Assembly: GCA_029821735.1 (NCBI GenBank)
Contig: JALGSU010000001.1
Span: forward strand, 62,001-126,000
Source: Candidatus Zipacnadia bacterium
GTDB lineage: Bacteria; Armatimonadota; Zipacnadia; Zipacnadales; UBA5352
DNA length: 64,000 nucleotides
Direction: 5' to 3'
Shown here in pieces: positions 9,590-17,866 of this stretch. Below the pieces are notes generated by a model. It ran no database searches, was not told the origin of the DNA, and worked only from the letters and a program-made list of their open reading frames with translations. The position numbers were made by a program, and so were the translations under genes. Position 1 is the first letter of the stretch; each line of letters begins with the position of its first letter.

Positions 9590-10321
9590 TTGCCAGGCAT
9601 TGTGGACATGCTCACGACCTTCGGTAGCGATCGCACGCGAGCGGTCAACTGGGGCGTCGATGAACTGCTCGGGATCCTCGAGACGCACGAGGTGGAGAGC
9701 GCGCTGACGCTGTCGTTGCGCGCGATCCACTACGCGGGACCTGAGGGCAACGACGAGACGCGGGACGTTTGCGCGATGCACAGCGTGCTGCAGCCGGTGG
9801 GTGTCGTGGACCCGCGCAGGTATTTCGACTGCTTCGACGAGATCGAGCGGCGGATGGGCGAGGGCTTCGAGGTGTTCCGGTTCTTCCCTGACGTGCAGGG
9901 GTGGTCGGTGGAGGGCGCTAACTTCCTGAAGATATGCGACCGTCTGGCGGAACTCGGTGGACGGATCATCGTGTCGGCGGGGGGGCACGGGCAGGTCACG
10001 AAGATTGCGCAGGGCCTGGCAGAGTCGAAACTGCCGGCGATGCTGGTTGGGGCGGGCTACAGCACCATGGGCGAGGTCATGGCGGTGTTGGCGGACCATC
10101 CGAATATCTACACCGAAGCGCACTCGATGGACACGCCGTTTGCGTTGGAGACGCTGATGAGCGCGGGGCGCGGGCAGGTGCTGTTCGGATCAAACAGCCC
10201 GGAGCGGTATTTCGAGAGCCCGTTGATGATGGCCCAATACGCAGAGATGAGCGAGGAACAGAAGGCAGACTATTTGCGGAACAATGCGCTGACCTTCCTC
10301 GGCGAGGAGGGACACCGATGA
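9590..10321 (+). CDS. Amidohydrolase-fold protein lacking metal ligands (probable pseudoenzyme)
   Basis: The product has the overall TIM-barrel pattern of the amidohydrolase_2 family and can be aligned with the protein encoded next to it. All four metal-binding landmarks are changed: the HxH motif is LTT at residues 8-10 (IVDMLTTFG), the next His position reads IIVSAGGHG, the AHG position reads VGAGYST, and the usual GTD or GSD near the end is GSN (VLFGSNSP). It is therefore unlikely to hydrolyse anything by the family mechanism; a structural or regulatory partner role is inference. The start is TTG 9590 with GGAAGGTGAG upstream; ATG 9608 would remove the first strand. Its stop overlaps the ATG of the next gene, so both are probably made together. 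Confidence 0.7.
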   Translation: MPGIVDMLTTFGSDRTRAVNWGVDELLGILETHEVESALTLSLRAIHYAGPEGNDETRDVCAMHSVLQPVGVVDPRRYFDCFDEIERRMGEGFEVFRFFPDVQGWSVEGANFLKICDRLAELGGRIIVSAGGHGQVTKIAQGLAESKLPAMLVGAGYSTMGEVMAVLADHPNIYTEAHSMDTPFALETLMSAGRGQVLFGSNSPERYFESPLMMAQYAEMSEEQKADYLRNNALTFLGEEGHR

Positions 10322-11052
10322 AGAAGATAGACGCGCACGCGCACCTCGGTCACTGGGCGTTCCCGATCCCGAACGCGGGCACTGCCGAGAGCTTGGTGCG
10401 GATGTGCGAGAAGTATGACATGCAGTATTGCGCCGCTTCGGCGACCCACGCGCTGACCTATGACATGGAGGCAGGCAACGAGGAGATGGCGGAGGCCGTC
10501 GCGCGCTACGAGCCGATCCTCGGGTACTGCTACTGCAACGCGAACTTCATCGAGCAATCGGTGGCGGAGATGGACCGCTACATGGCGGAGGACGGTTTTG
10601 TCGGTGTGAAGATACACGGTGGTTACGCGGGGTGCGCAACTGGCGACGCGAAGATGCAGGAGCTGATGACGGAGATTGCGGCGCGAGCGACGGTCGTGAA
10701 GATTCACACGGCCGGCGCGGATGTGGCGGGCGCGCTGGCTCGGTATGCCGGTGAGCATCCGACGCTGAATATCATCATCGCCCACGGGATGACGTCTGAC
10801 TACGAGACGGCTGCCGAACTGGCGATTGCCCACAGCAACATCTACATCGATTTCACCTGTAGTTGGGCATACAGGGGTAAGATCGAGTACTGCCTGGCGA
10901 CCTGTGGCGCAGGGCAAATCGTCTTCGGTACCGATATGGATCTCTTCGAACCTGCATTCACGCTTGGGATGTTTGAGGGTGCGGGCATGACGGAAGAGCA
11001 GCGCCAGGCGATCTATTACGACAACGCGGCAAGGCTATTCGGCATGGCCTGA
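10318..11052 (+). CDS. Amidohydrolase family 2 metal-dependent hydrolase
   Basis: A 244-residue TIM-barrel hydrolase with intact metal site: H7 and H9 in IDAHAHLG, the His in VKIHTAG, the His in IIAHGMTSD and the Asp in IVFGTDMD. Such enzymes act on carboxylic, amide or lactone substrates; the substrate here cannot be told. The ATG overlaps the stop of the preceding gene (ATGA, 10318-10321) and AGGAGG lies just before it. A longer open frame exists upstream but runs over the partner gene in another frame and is not needed. The two proteins look like a diverged duplicate pair with one active and one inactive member. Confidence 0.78.
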   Translation: MKKIDAHAHLGHWAFPIPNAGTAESLVRMCEKYDMQYCAASATHALTYDMEAGNEEMAEAVARYEPILGYCYCNANFIEQSVAEMDRYMAEDGFVGVKIHGGYAGCATGDAKMQELMTEIAARATVVKIHTAGADVAGALARYAGEHPTLNIIIAHGMTSDYETAAELAIAHSNIYIDFTCSWAYRGKIEYCLATCGAGQIVFGTDMDLFEPAFTLGMFEGAGMTEEQRQAIYYDNAARLFGMA

Positions 11053-11069
11053 ATCGGGGTTTTGATGTG

Positions 11070-11098
11070 TTGACAGAGGCCGCATATCTCGGTATAAT
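11070..11098 (+). promoter_or_regulatory. Consensus sigma-70 promoter of tRNA-Glu
   Basis: TTGACA at 11070-11075 and TATAAT at 11093-11098 are perfect consensus hexamers at the ideal 17-bp spacing. The tRNA begins 15 nt after the -10 element. Confidence 0.85.
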
Positions 11099-11112
11099 AT
11101 CGCTACTGAGGT

Positions 11113-11187
11113 GCGCTCATAGTCTAGTGGTCAGGATACCGGGTTCTCAGCCCGGGGGCCGGGGTTCGACTCCCCGTGGGCGTACCA
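11113..11187 (+). tRNA. tRNA-Glu (anticodon CTC)
   Basis: A 75-nt cloverleaf can be folded by eye. The acceptor stem GCGCTCA pairs with TGGGCGT (two G-U pairs), the anticodon stem CCGGG/CCCGG holds the loop TTCTCAG, giving anticodon CTC at its centre, and the T arm is CGGGG-TTCGACT-CCCCG. The CCA end is encoded (11185-11187). It reads GAG codons. Confidence 0.92.
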
Positions 11188-11199
11188 ACAACTATACCA

Positions 11200-11232
11200 A
11201 CGGTCGCGCGTCCTGACAGCGCGGCCGTTTTT
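11200..11232 (+). terminator. Intrinsic terminator of the tRNA-Glu unit
   Basis: A 10-bp stem (ACGGTCGCGC / GCGCGGCCGT, one G-U pair) with a 9-nt loop runs straight into TTTTT. It lies 12 nt after the tRNA, so the tRNA is a single-gene transcription unit. Confidence 0.85.
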
Positions 11233-11318
11233 CGTGTCTGGATACTGGTGAGAAGCGGGGCCTTGCTCTGCACCGCACAGGGACTATCGGGGGGGCGAGG
11301 AGCTGCGCTGAGGGGCCG

Positions 11319-12395
11319 ATGAGTACGCGAGGACTGACCACATTGATGCTGCTCGTAGCCACGCTGGTGACGTTGGGCGGAGCTTGCTCCGCGGACGCCA
11401 CCGACGAGGCGTACGGCGTGTTGCAGCAGGCGACCGACTACCTGCGAGCGCGCGAGGAGTTGGCGCCAACGGTGGTGGCCTCGCGCGCGGAACTCGATGG
11501 GGTGCTGGCTCGAGACAGGGCGTGCGTAGTGGAGATGAGCGGTGCGCTGAGCGGGATGGCGTCATGCTACTCGGCGGATGACCCTGGCGCGCCGATGGGC
11601 CTGGTGCTTGACCTGCCCGAGGGCGGGTGCGTGGCGCTGCGCTCGAGCAGTGATGTTGAGGAGCTGCGGTTGGGTGAGGTGGTCTGCGTGATCGCGCAGG
11701 TCCAGACCGGCAGCGGGGCCTCGGGCGAACTGCGGGTGAAGGTTTGGGTGCGTGAATGGGACCTGCCTGAGGAGTTGCGCCCGATGGCGCAGCAGGCTCC
11801 GGCGGACGTCGAGCCGGTCGAACCCGTAGCGCCGGTCGCACCGGTCGAGCCTGAGGCGCCGGTCAGTGACCGGAGCGCAGGCGGGCTGCCGGATCCCGCT
11901 GCGAGCGCCGCGTACCCGCTGGCAACCGTGCAGGCGTGGACGGCGTGGGTGCTTGAGCATAGCAGCAAGCTGAGCGAGACCCAGGCGACGGACATAGTGC
12001 GATGGGTGCTCTACTACTCGCAGCACTACGATGTGAACCATAAGCTGGTCTTCGCGCTGATCAAGTGGGAGTCATGGTTCGACCCGAGTTGCGTATCGCA
12101 TTCGGGGGCCATCGGTCTGATGCAGCTGATGCCGGGCACGGCGCGGTGGATGGGCGTCGACCCGTGGAACGTGCAGCAGAATATCGACGGCGGCACACAC
12201 TACCTTTCGGAGCAGCTCGCGACGCATGCCAATAAGCCGAATGATCAGAGGGTCATCCTGGCGCTTGCGTGCTACAACGCTGGCCCGAACGCGGTCAAGC
12301 GCGCAGGTGGCGTGCCGAACATCAGGGAGACGCAGCGATACGTGCGCAAGGTGAGCGCGACGTTCCGGGAGCTGCACGAAGCGGGCTATCCGTAA
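11319..12395 (+). CDS. Exported lytic transglycosylase (SLT domain)
   Basis: The C-terminal half (about residues 205-350) is a soluble-lytic-transglycosylase domain: the catalytic Glu lies in IKWESWFDP, followed by SGAIGLMQLMPGTARWMGV and ALACYNAGPNAVKR, all family signatures. It cleaves the glycan strands of peptidoglycan with formation of anhydro-muramic ends. Residues 1-24 are a signal peptide ending LGGACSADA; the Cys is a poor lipobox match, so lipidation is doubtful. Residues 30-150 are of unknown function, followed by a Pro/Val/Glu-rich linker (about 155-180). The gene stands alone between two terminators. Confidence 0.88.
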   Translation: MSTRGLTTLMLLVATLVTLGGACSADATDEAYGVLQQATDYLRAREELAPTVVASRAELDGVLARDRACVVEMSGALSGMASCYSADDPGAPMGLVLDLPEGGCVALRSSSDVEELRLGEVVCVIAQVQTGSGASGELRVKVWVREWDLPEELRPMAQQAPADVEPVEPVAPVAPVEPEAPVSDRSAGGLPDPAASAAYPLATVQAWTAWVLEHSSKLSETQATDIVRWVLYYSQHYDVNHKLVFALIKWESWFDPSCVSHSGAIGLMQLMPGTARWMGVDPWNVQQNIDGGTHYLSEQLATHANKPNDQRVILALACYNAGPNAVKRAGGVPNIRETQRYVRKVSATFRELHEAGYP

Positions 12396-12423
12396 TACGG
12401 GAAGCACTGAGGAGAACCGACGC

Positions 12424-12449
12424 GGCGAGCCACTGGTGGCTCGCCGTTT
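12424..12449. terminator. Hairpin between convergent genes
   Basis: A 9-bp stem (GGCGAGCCA / TGGCTCGCC) with a 4-nt loop and GTTTG after it lies 28 nt past the transglycosylase stop and 20 nt from the end of the opposing gene. It could end transcription from the left and perhaps from both sides. Confidence 0.6.
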
Positions 12450-12469
12450 GTGATTCCGGGAGGGCAGCG

Positions 12470-13195
12470 TCAGGCTTGGCAGGCGTCCACGAACGCCGCG
12501 AAGATTGCGGCGATGCGGGGCTCGCGTTCGACCATGAGTTCGGGATGGAACTGGCAACCCAGTCCGAATGCCCCGTCGGTGCGTTCGATGGCCTCCACCA
12601 CACCGTCTTCGGAATGCGCGACGATCTCCCAGCCGGGCGCGGGGTCGAGGACGGCCTGGTGGTGGGAGGTGTTGACGCAGATGCTGTCACCGCCGAGGAT
12701 CGATGCGAGGCGGCTGTCGCTGGCCACTGCAATGTCATGAGTGCCGTACCAGCCTGGGGTGGTCTGAGCGTGCTTGAGCGCGTCGGTGACCTGGCTGGGG
12801 ATGTCCTGGATGAGCGTGCCACCGGCGACGACGTTGATGGACTGGATGCCACGGCAGATGCCCATGATGGGCAGGCCGGTGTTGGTGAAGGCGTATTCGA
12901 GGGCGATGCGATCGAGGCGATCGCGCTCGGGGCAGATTGCGCCGAACTTGGCGTGTGGCTGCTGGCCGTAGGCGCGCGGGTCGAGATCGGGGCCGCCGGT
13001 GACGAGCAGGCCATCCGTCAGGGCGAGCAGTCGGCGCACCTCGTCCTCATCTTCGAGGCCGGGTACGAGGAGGGCGGTTCCACCGGCCCCTTGCAGCGCC
13101 GCGAGGTAGCACGCGGGTACGAGATGGCGCTCCGCCCACGGGCTATCGCCTGAGTCGAGATACGAACAGGTGACGGCGATCAGCGGTCTGGCCAT
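12470..13195 (-). CDS. Peptidase C26 / gamma-glutamyl-GABA hydrolase-like glutamine amidotransferase
   Basis: A class-I glutamine-amidotransferase fold of the PuuD type, which hydrolyses gamma-glutamyl amides in the cytoplasm. The nucleophile is in IMGICRGIQSINV, the oxyanion loop is TGGPDLDP, and the His-Glu pair is in CQFHPELM. VNTSHHQAV is also typical of the family. The ATG at 13195 (MARPLIAVTCSY) lies 2 nt after the stop of lnt, so the gene is the last of a tightly packed unit with lnt, an aminotransferase and an Lrp regulator. With an aminotransferase nearby, a role in gamma-glutamyl-amine or polyamine breakdown is possible but not shown. Confidence 0.83.
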   Translation of the reverse strand: MARPLIAVTCSYLDSGDSPWAERHLVPACYLAALQGAGGTALLVPGLEDEDEVRRLLALTDGLLVTGGPDLDPRAYGQQPHAKFGAICPERDRLDRIALEYAFTNTGLPIMGICRGIQSINVVAGGTLIQDIPSQVTDALKHAQTTPGWYGTHDIAVASDSRLASILGGDSICVNTSHHQAVLDPAPGWEIVAHSEDGVVEAIERTDGAFGLGCQFHPELMVEREPRIAAIFAAFVDACQA

Positions 13196-13197
13196 CG

Positions 13198-14772
13198 TCA
13201 GTCCCCCCGTTTGCCGATTGAGCGCGGCGCGGCCACGCCGAAGATTCCTGCGAACCACGCAGCGAGGCAGACCAACAGGATTGGCAGGTCGCCGGTGGTG
13301 TGATACGTGGAGAGCTTCGTGCGCGGGTAGACGTCATCCCAGGCGGCGCCGATGGCACCGTCCTCAACTGGCGAGAGGAAGCGACCATAGGGCGTGATTA
13401 TGGAACTGACGCCCCAGGTCCCCGCCCGGATGATGTAGCGGCGACTCTCGATCGCGCGTACGGCCGCGGTGTAAGAGTGCTGCGCGATCTCGGGCGTATC
13501 CGCGGCCCACTCATCGCTGGTCGCGGCGATGATTACCTCGGCGCCCTGGCGCGTGTTGGCCCAAAGCGCGTGGGGGAAGAGCATCTCGAAGCAGATGAGT
13601 GGCCCGAACTTGTGACCGTCGATGGTCACAACCTTGTGGCCCTCGCCGTGCGTAAAGTCGAATTTGCGGACCGGGAAGTTTTCCAGGAACTTGTAGCGTT
13701 CACGGTCCGGGACGTACTCGCCGAAAGGAACCAGCAGCACCTTTGAGTATGTGTCGACGACCTCGCCGGTGGGGGAGATGAGATACAACGTGTTGAAGAT
13801 CTTGCCCGTGTCCCCCGAGCGCGGCGCCCCGGCCAGCACCCACGAGTCCTTCTCGATGGCCAGCTCCCCGATGCGCTGCACAAGGTCGTCGCGCAGGTTC
13901 AGGAAGCCTGGTATTGCAGTTTCGGGCCAGACGATCAGGCGCACATCCTCAGGGATGGTCTTTGAGAGCTCGAGGTAGGTGGTCATCGAGCGCTCAACGT
14001 CGTCCTCGGAGATTGGCTTACCGGTGCGGACGGCGCCCTGGACGGCGGCGACTGAGATCGGCTGGCTCTGTTCGATGCCCTCGCCGCGCATTACGAGCGA
14101 ACCCCAGATGTAGCTGAGCAGAAGGAAGACGTAGATGGCGAGGCAGGTCTTCGCAGCGGTGGGTGCGAACCAGCGCGGGTTAACAGCAGGGCGCAGGAGC
14201 ACACCGGGACTGACCGCGAGCAGAGCTTGCGCCAGGGCCGCGTTGAGCACTGCGATCACGAAGCCAACGCCGTAGTGGCCGATGATGCTGGCGATCTGGA
14301 GGATGGGCAACTGGCTGTGCTGGCTGTAGGCGAGGTCCCCGTTGGTGAAGCCGAGGCCCCCGACGCTGCCGCGAAAGATCTCGGCTGCAAGCGTGAAGGC
14401 AGCAGCCATGGGCAGTGCCCGCAGTGCCGGGTGCAGAGAGCTGTTGCCCGCAGTTGCGGCCAGCCCAAACAGCCCGTAGAAGAGCGCCTGGAATACAGCG
14501 GCGGCGATCCAGGGAATGGTGCCGTAGCTGGTCATGAAGGTCAGGAAGGGGATGAAGAAGCCAAGCCCGAAGACCAGACCGAGGACGAAGCCGCCAGCGG
14601 GGCGCACCTGAGTGAGGGCGAAGAACAGCGGGACAAGTCCAACCCAGGCGAAAGCGCCAAGGTCGGCCGGCGGGAAGGCCAGGTAGATGAGCAGGGAGGA
14701 GAGGAGGGCCAGGCCCACCTTCCACCATGTGAGCTTATAGAGTTGCTTAACCACAGGACCCTCGACGTTCAT
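13198..14772 (-). CDS. lnt: Apolipoprotein N-acyltransferase
   Basis: Adds the third acyl chain to the N-terminal Cys of lipoproteins at the inner membrane. The first about 220 residues hold several membrane spans; the rest is a nitrilase-fold domain with the catalytic triad: Glu in VWPETAIP, Lys in YSKVLLVPFGEYVP and Cys in LICFEMLFP. A final span near the C-terminus (LPILLVCLAAWFAGIFGV) is also typical. Length 524 is normal. Its ATG overlaps the stop of the aminotransferase gene by 4 nt, so it is translationally coupled to a metabolic gene. Its presence supports a diderm envelope with lipoproteins. Confidence 0.92.
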   Translation of the reverse strand: MNVEGPVVKQLYKLTWWKVGLALLSSLLIYLAFPPADLGAFAWVGLVPLFFALTQVRPAGGFVLGLVFGLGFFIPFLTFMTSYGTIPWIAAAVFQALFYGLFGLAATAGNSSLHPALRALPMAAAFTLAAEIFRGSVGGLGFTNGDLAYSQHSQLPILQIASIIGHYGVGFVIAVLNAALAQALLAVSPGVLLRPAVNPRWFAPTAAKTCLAIYVFLLLSYIWGSLVMRGEGIEQSQPISVAAVQGAVRTGKPISEDDVERSMTTYLELSKTIPEDVRLIVWPETAIPGFLNLRDDLVQRIGELAIEKDSWVLAGAPRSGDTGKIFNTLYLISPTGEVVDTYSKVLLVPFGEYVPDRERYKFLENFPVRKFDFTHGEGHKVVTIDGHKFGPLICFEMLFPHALWANTRQGAEVIIAATSDEWAADTPEIAQHSYTAAVRAIESRRYIIRAGTWGVSSIITPYGRFLSPVEDGAIGAAWDDVYPRTKLSTYHTTGDLPILLVCLAAWFAGIFGVAAPRSIGKRGD

Positions 14773-16010
14773 TTGGTTTCAGCGGATCCTGGCTGCCCGG
14801 CGCGGTCGCCGGAGGTCTCAACGGAGACCTCGCCGGACTTCAGGCGGTCCAGGAAACGCTCCATCCTCGCAAGTGCCTCGCGCAGATCCGCGATGCTGCT
14901 GGCATAGGTGCAACGGATATGGCCTTCGCCGCATGAGCCGAATGCAGTGCCCGGCACGGCGGCCACTCTCTGATCGGTCAGTAGAGCCGTAGCGAAGTCG
15001 CGTGACGACAGGCCCGTGCTGGCGATGGAGGGGAATGCGTAGAATGCGCCGCGGGGCTCGAAGCAGGTCAGGCCGATGCGGTTGAGGCCGTTGACGAAGA
15101 CGCGGCGCCGCTGGTCATACTCGGCGACCATCTTGCGGCGCTCTCGCGCGCCGTGCTGGAGCGCCTCGATGGCCGCGACCTGCGCCATGGTCGGGACGCA
15201 CATCGCCGTGTAAGCGTGGATGCGGGTCATGGCGGAGATGACCTCGGCCGGGCCGCACGCGTAGCCGATGCGCCAGCCGGTCATAGCGTCCGCCTTGGAG
15301 AAACCGTTGAGCAAGAGAGTGCGTTCGCGCATGCCCGGCAGCGATGCCATGCTTACGTGGTCAGCACCGTAGGTCAGCTCGGCGTAGACCTCATCGGAGA
15401 TAACGAAGAGGTCGCGATCGATAGCGACCTGAGCCAGACCGGCAAGGTCGTCGCGATCCATAACGGCGCCAGTCGGGTTGCTCGGGTTACTGTAGAGCAT
15501 TCCGCGCGTGCGGTCGTTGATAGCCGCGGAGATGGCATCGCCCTGTAGCTTGAACTCGTCCTCGACGAGAGTACATACGCTTACGGGGGTGCCATAAGCC
15601 AGGAGCACCGACGGCGCGTATGAGACGTAGCATGGGTCGGGCACGAGGAACTCATCGCCCGGCTCGAGCAGCACGCGCATCGCGAGATCGACGGCTTCGC
15701 TGACGCCCACCGTCACGAGTATCTCGTCTTCCGGGTCGTAGCTCACGCCAAAGCGATCTTCGACGTAGCGGCTGAGTTCTCGCCGCAGCTCGATCATGCC
15801 CGAGTTGCTGGTGTATGAGGTAAAACCGTCGCGGAGGGAGTGGATGACCGCGTCGCAGATTCTCCAGGGAGTGGCGAAGTCCGGTTCGCCGACGCCGAGA
15901 CTGATGACGTCGTCCATGCCAACAACGAGGTCGAAGAACTCGCGGATGCCCGAGGGGGGCAGGTCGCGAGCGAGTGCCGAAATGCGGACATCATGGTTGT
16001 CGTTGGTCAT
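14769..16010 (-). CDS. Class I/II PLP-dependent aminotransferase
   Basis: A fold-type I aminotransferase of 413 residues in the aspartate/aromatic (AspC, PatA) subgroup. Visible landmarks are SLGVGEPDF at the N-terminus, the SNPSNPTGAV loop, VISDEVYAELTY, the PLP lysine in LNGFSKADAMTGWRIGY, and an arginine near the end in GEGHIRCTYASS for the substrate carboxylate. Similar genes coupled to Lrp-type regulators are known in Bacillus (yugH-yugG) and handle alanine, aspartate or aromatic amino acids; the exact substrate is not determined here. Its ATG overlaps the stop of the regulator gene and its own stop overlaps the lnt start. Confidence 0.87.
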   Translation of the reverse strand: MTNDNHDVRISALARDLPPSGIREFFDLVVGMDDVISLGVGEPDFATPWRICDAVIHSLRDGFTSYTSNSGMIELRRELSRYVEDRFGVSYDPEDEILVTVGVSEAVDLAMRVLLEPGDEFLVPDPCYVSYAPSVLLAYGTPVSVCTLVEDEFKLQGDAISAAINDRTRGMLYSNPSNPTGAVMDRDDLAGLAQVAIDRDLFVISDEVYAELTYGADHVSMASLPGMRERTLLLNGFSKADAMTGWRIGYACGPAEVISAMTRIHAYTAMCVPTMAQVAAIEALQHGARERRKMVAEYDQRRRVFVNGLNRIGLTCFEPRGAFYAFPSIASTGLSSRDFATALLTDQRVAAVPGTAFGSCGEGHIRCTYASSIADLREALARMERFLDRLKSGEVSVETSGDRAGQPGSAETK

Positions 16011-16489
16011 GGCGAGACCGCCAGCCTTCGGACTGTCTGTCCGTCGCCGAGCAGGATGCCCTCAAGTTTGTATGTCTTGAGCACGAACGAGGTGCCGGTC
16101 GATGTCACGCCGGGCACGGGCGCGAGCTTCTCAGCAACGAACTGGGCGATATCGCGGAAGTCTCGGCCCTCGACGACGACGGTGAGATCGGCGGTGCCGG
16201 AGGTGAGGTGGATGGAGTGTACTTCGTCAAAGAGCGCGATGGTCTCGGCGACCTTGTCGAAGCCCACTCCGTGCTCAGGGGTTGCCTCGACGAGGATAAA
16301 CGCATAGACGATCTCGGTGTCGGCCTTGGCGTGGTCAACGATGGCGCGGTAGCCATGGATCACGCCATCCGCTTCCATCACGCGTATCGCCTCGGCTACA
16401 TCATCGGCGGAGGCGCCCACGCGCTCGGCGATGTCATCAACACCGGCGCGCGCATTGGTTGCGAGAATGCTCAGTATCTTTTCGCGCAC
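16007..16489 (-). CDS. Lrp/AsnC-family transcriptional regulator
   Basis: A 160-residue regulator with an N-terminal winged helix-turn-helix (KILSILATNARAGVDDIAERVGASADDVAEAI) and a C-terminal ligand-binding RAM domain (TEIVYAFILVEATPEHG, IHLTSGTADLTVVVEGRD). Such proteins form octamers and respond to amino acids. It is coupled (ATGA overlap) to an aminotransferase gene, so it probably controls that gene and itself. The start codon is GTG 16489 with GAGGT close before it. Confidence 0.88.
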   Translation of the reverse strand: MREKILSILATNARAGVDDIAERVGASADDVAEAIRVMEADGVIHGYRAIVDHAKADTEIVYAFILVEATPEHGVGFDKVAETIALFDEVHSIHLTSGTADLTVVVEGRDFRDIAQFVAEKLAPVPGVTSTGTSFVLKTYKLEGILLGDGQTVRRLAVSP

Positions 16490-16550
16490 GATACCTCATA
16501 CCCCCTGCTGGCGATGGCGGGGTAACGGTCGCTCGCCATCGGTTCCTGCA

Positions 16551-16576
16551 GACCCCGCCGAGTTGGTGGCGGGGTC
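16551..16576 (-). terminator. Hairpin after secF
   Basis: A perfect 9-bp inverted repeat (GACCCCGCC / GGCGGGGTC) with an 8-nt loop lies about 47 nt past the secF stop and before the Lrp gene start. There is no clear U-tract on either strand, so termination is only likely. Confidence 0.45.
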
Positions 16577-16622
16577 GCATTGTGTGAATGGTGAACTGCG
16601 GTTGGCGCTCCGATAGAGCGTA

Positions 16623-17807
16623 TCAGAAGCGGCGCTTGCGTCCGCTCTTGCTCTTCTTGCTGCCCTTCTTGCCGCCTTTGCGGCGTTCGCGCCTCGCCTC
16701 GCGCTTCTCCTCTTGAGCCGCGCGCTCCGCCTCGCGCATCGTCTCGCGGACGCTGGGGCGACCGTTGCCGTCCTGGCCGTCTTCGTCGCCGCTGTCAACA
16801 GTCACGCCGCCCATGCTTGCGCCGGCGGCAGCGGCCGCGACGGCTCGCGTCTGGCGGCGGGCACCGTTGGGCGCGCGCTTGTTCTTGTCGGCCCAGTTGT
16901 ACCATGCGACGACGATCGGGCTGGCATTGAAGATGGAGGAGTAGCAACCGGTCGCGATGCCGATGATCAGTGCGAGGGCGAAGCCCTGGATCGTGGCGCC
17001 GCCGATCACGAAGAGCGCGATCAGAGTAAAGAGCGTGGTGAGGACCGTGTTCAATGACCGTGTCATGGTCTGCAGAAGGCTGGCATTGACCACGCTGCCG
17101 ATTGGCGCGCGGCGATGGATGCCGCGGTTCTCACGGATGCGGTCGAAGATGATGACGGTGTCATTCATCGAGTAACCGAGAACGGTGAGCAGTGCGGCGA
17201 CGAACCAGGTGTTGAGCTCGACCTGGAGGATCGCCATCGCGCCGACGAGGATGAGAGTGTCATGGACCAGCGCACCAACTGCTGCCACTGCGAAGCGGAA
17301 CTCGTAGCGGATGGTGATGTAGAGAAGGATGAGGAGGACACCAAGTATGAGCGCCTGGATGGCGGACTTGGTGAGCATTTCACCGATTACCGGCCCGACG
17401 GTCTCTCGACCGAGCTTGCTGATCGCGCCGGATTTCTGCCCGAAGAGCTCGGTGAGGCCCGCCTGGACACTGTCGTCACGCTCGGCGGCCTCTTCGTCGT
17501 TGGTTACTCTCGGGGTGCGGATGTAGACCTCGTCGGTGCCGGAGACCTGGATCTGGCTCTTACCCAGTCCGAGGCCTTCGAGCATCGTGCGCGTCTGGCC
17601 CACGACCTGGACATCCTCGCCGGGCGCGGTAGCCAGCGGGCGCTCGAACTTGTAGCGCAGCAGGCTGCCTCCGGTGAAGTCGATGCCGTAGTTGAGGCCT
17701 GATGTGCCCCATGCGACCATGCCGATGGTAATCAGCACGGCCGAGATGGCAAACCAGATCCGTGTGTGTTTGACGATGTCCCAGTTTTGCCTGCGGAAGA
17801 AGTCCAC
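16623..17807 (-). CDS. secF: Protein translocase subunit SecF
   Basis: SecF works with SecD to pull secreted proteins across the inner membrane using the proton gradient. The sequence shows the first span after NWDIVKHTRIWFAI, the SecF signature LNYGIDFTGGSLLRYKFE, a periplasmic domain (about 50-150), and five more spans including VLGYSMNDTVIIFDRIREN. The last 85 residues form a charged, Lys/Arg-rich cytoplasmic tail (KKGSKKSKSGRKRRF end) that is longer than usual. GTG start with AAGGAGG upstream. It lies 59 nt behind secD in the same unit. Confidence 0.95.
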   Translation of the reverse strand: MDFFRRQNWDIVKHTRIWFAISAVLITIGMVAWGTSGLNYGIDFTGGSLLRYKFERPLATAPGEDVQVVGQTRTMLEGLGLGKSQIQVSGTDEVYIRTPRVTNDEEAAERDDSVQAGLTELFGQKSGAISKLGRETVGPVIGEMLTKSAIQALILGVLLILLYITIRYEFRFAVAAVGALVHDTLILVGAMAILQVELNTWFVAALLTVLGYSMNDTVIIFDRIRENRGIHRRAPIGSVVNASLLQTMTRSLNTVLTTLFTLIALFVIGGATIQGFALALIIGIATGCYSSIFNASPIVVAWYNWADKNKRAPNGARRQTRAVAAAAAGASMGGVTVDSGDEDGQDGNGRPSVRETMREAERAAQEEKREARRERRKGGKKGSKKSKSGRKRRF

Positions 17808-17866
17808 CTGTCGTCCTCCTTGCGAATACCTGGCGCGTGGCCAAAGGCCCCATTGCGGGGCGCGAG

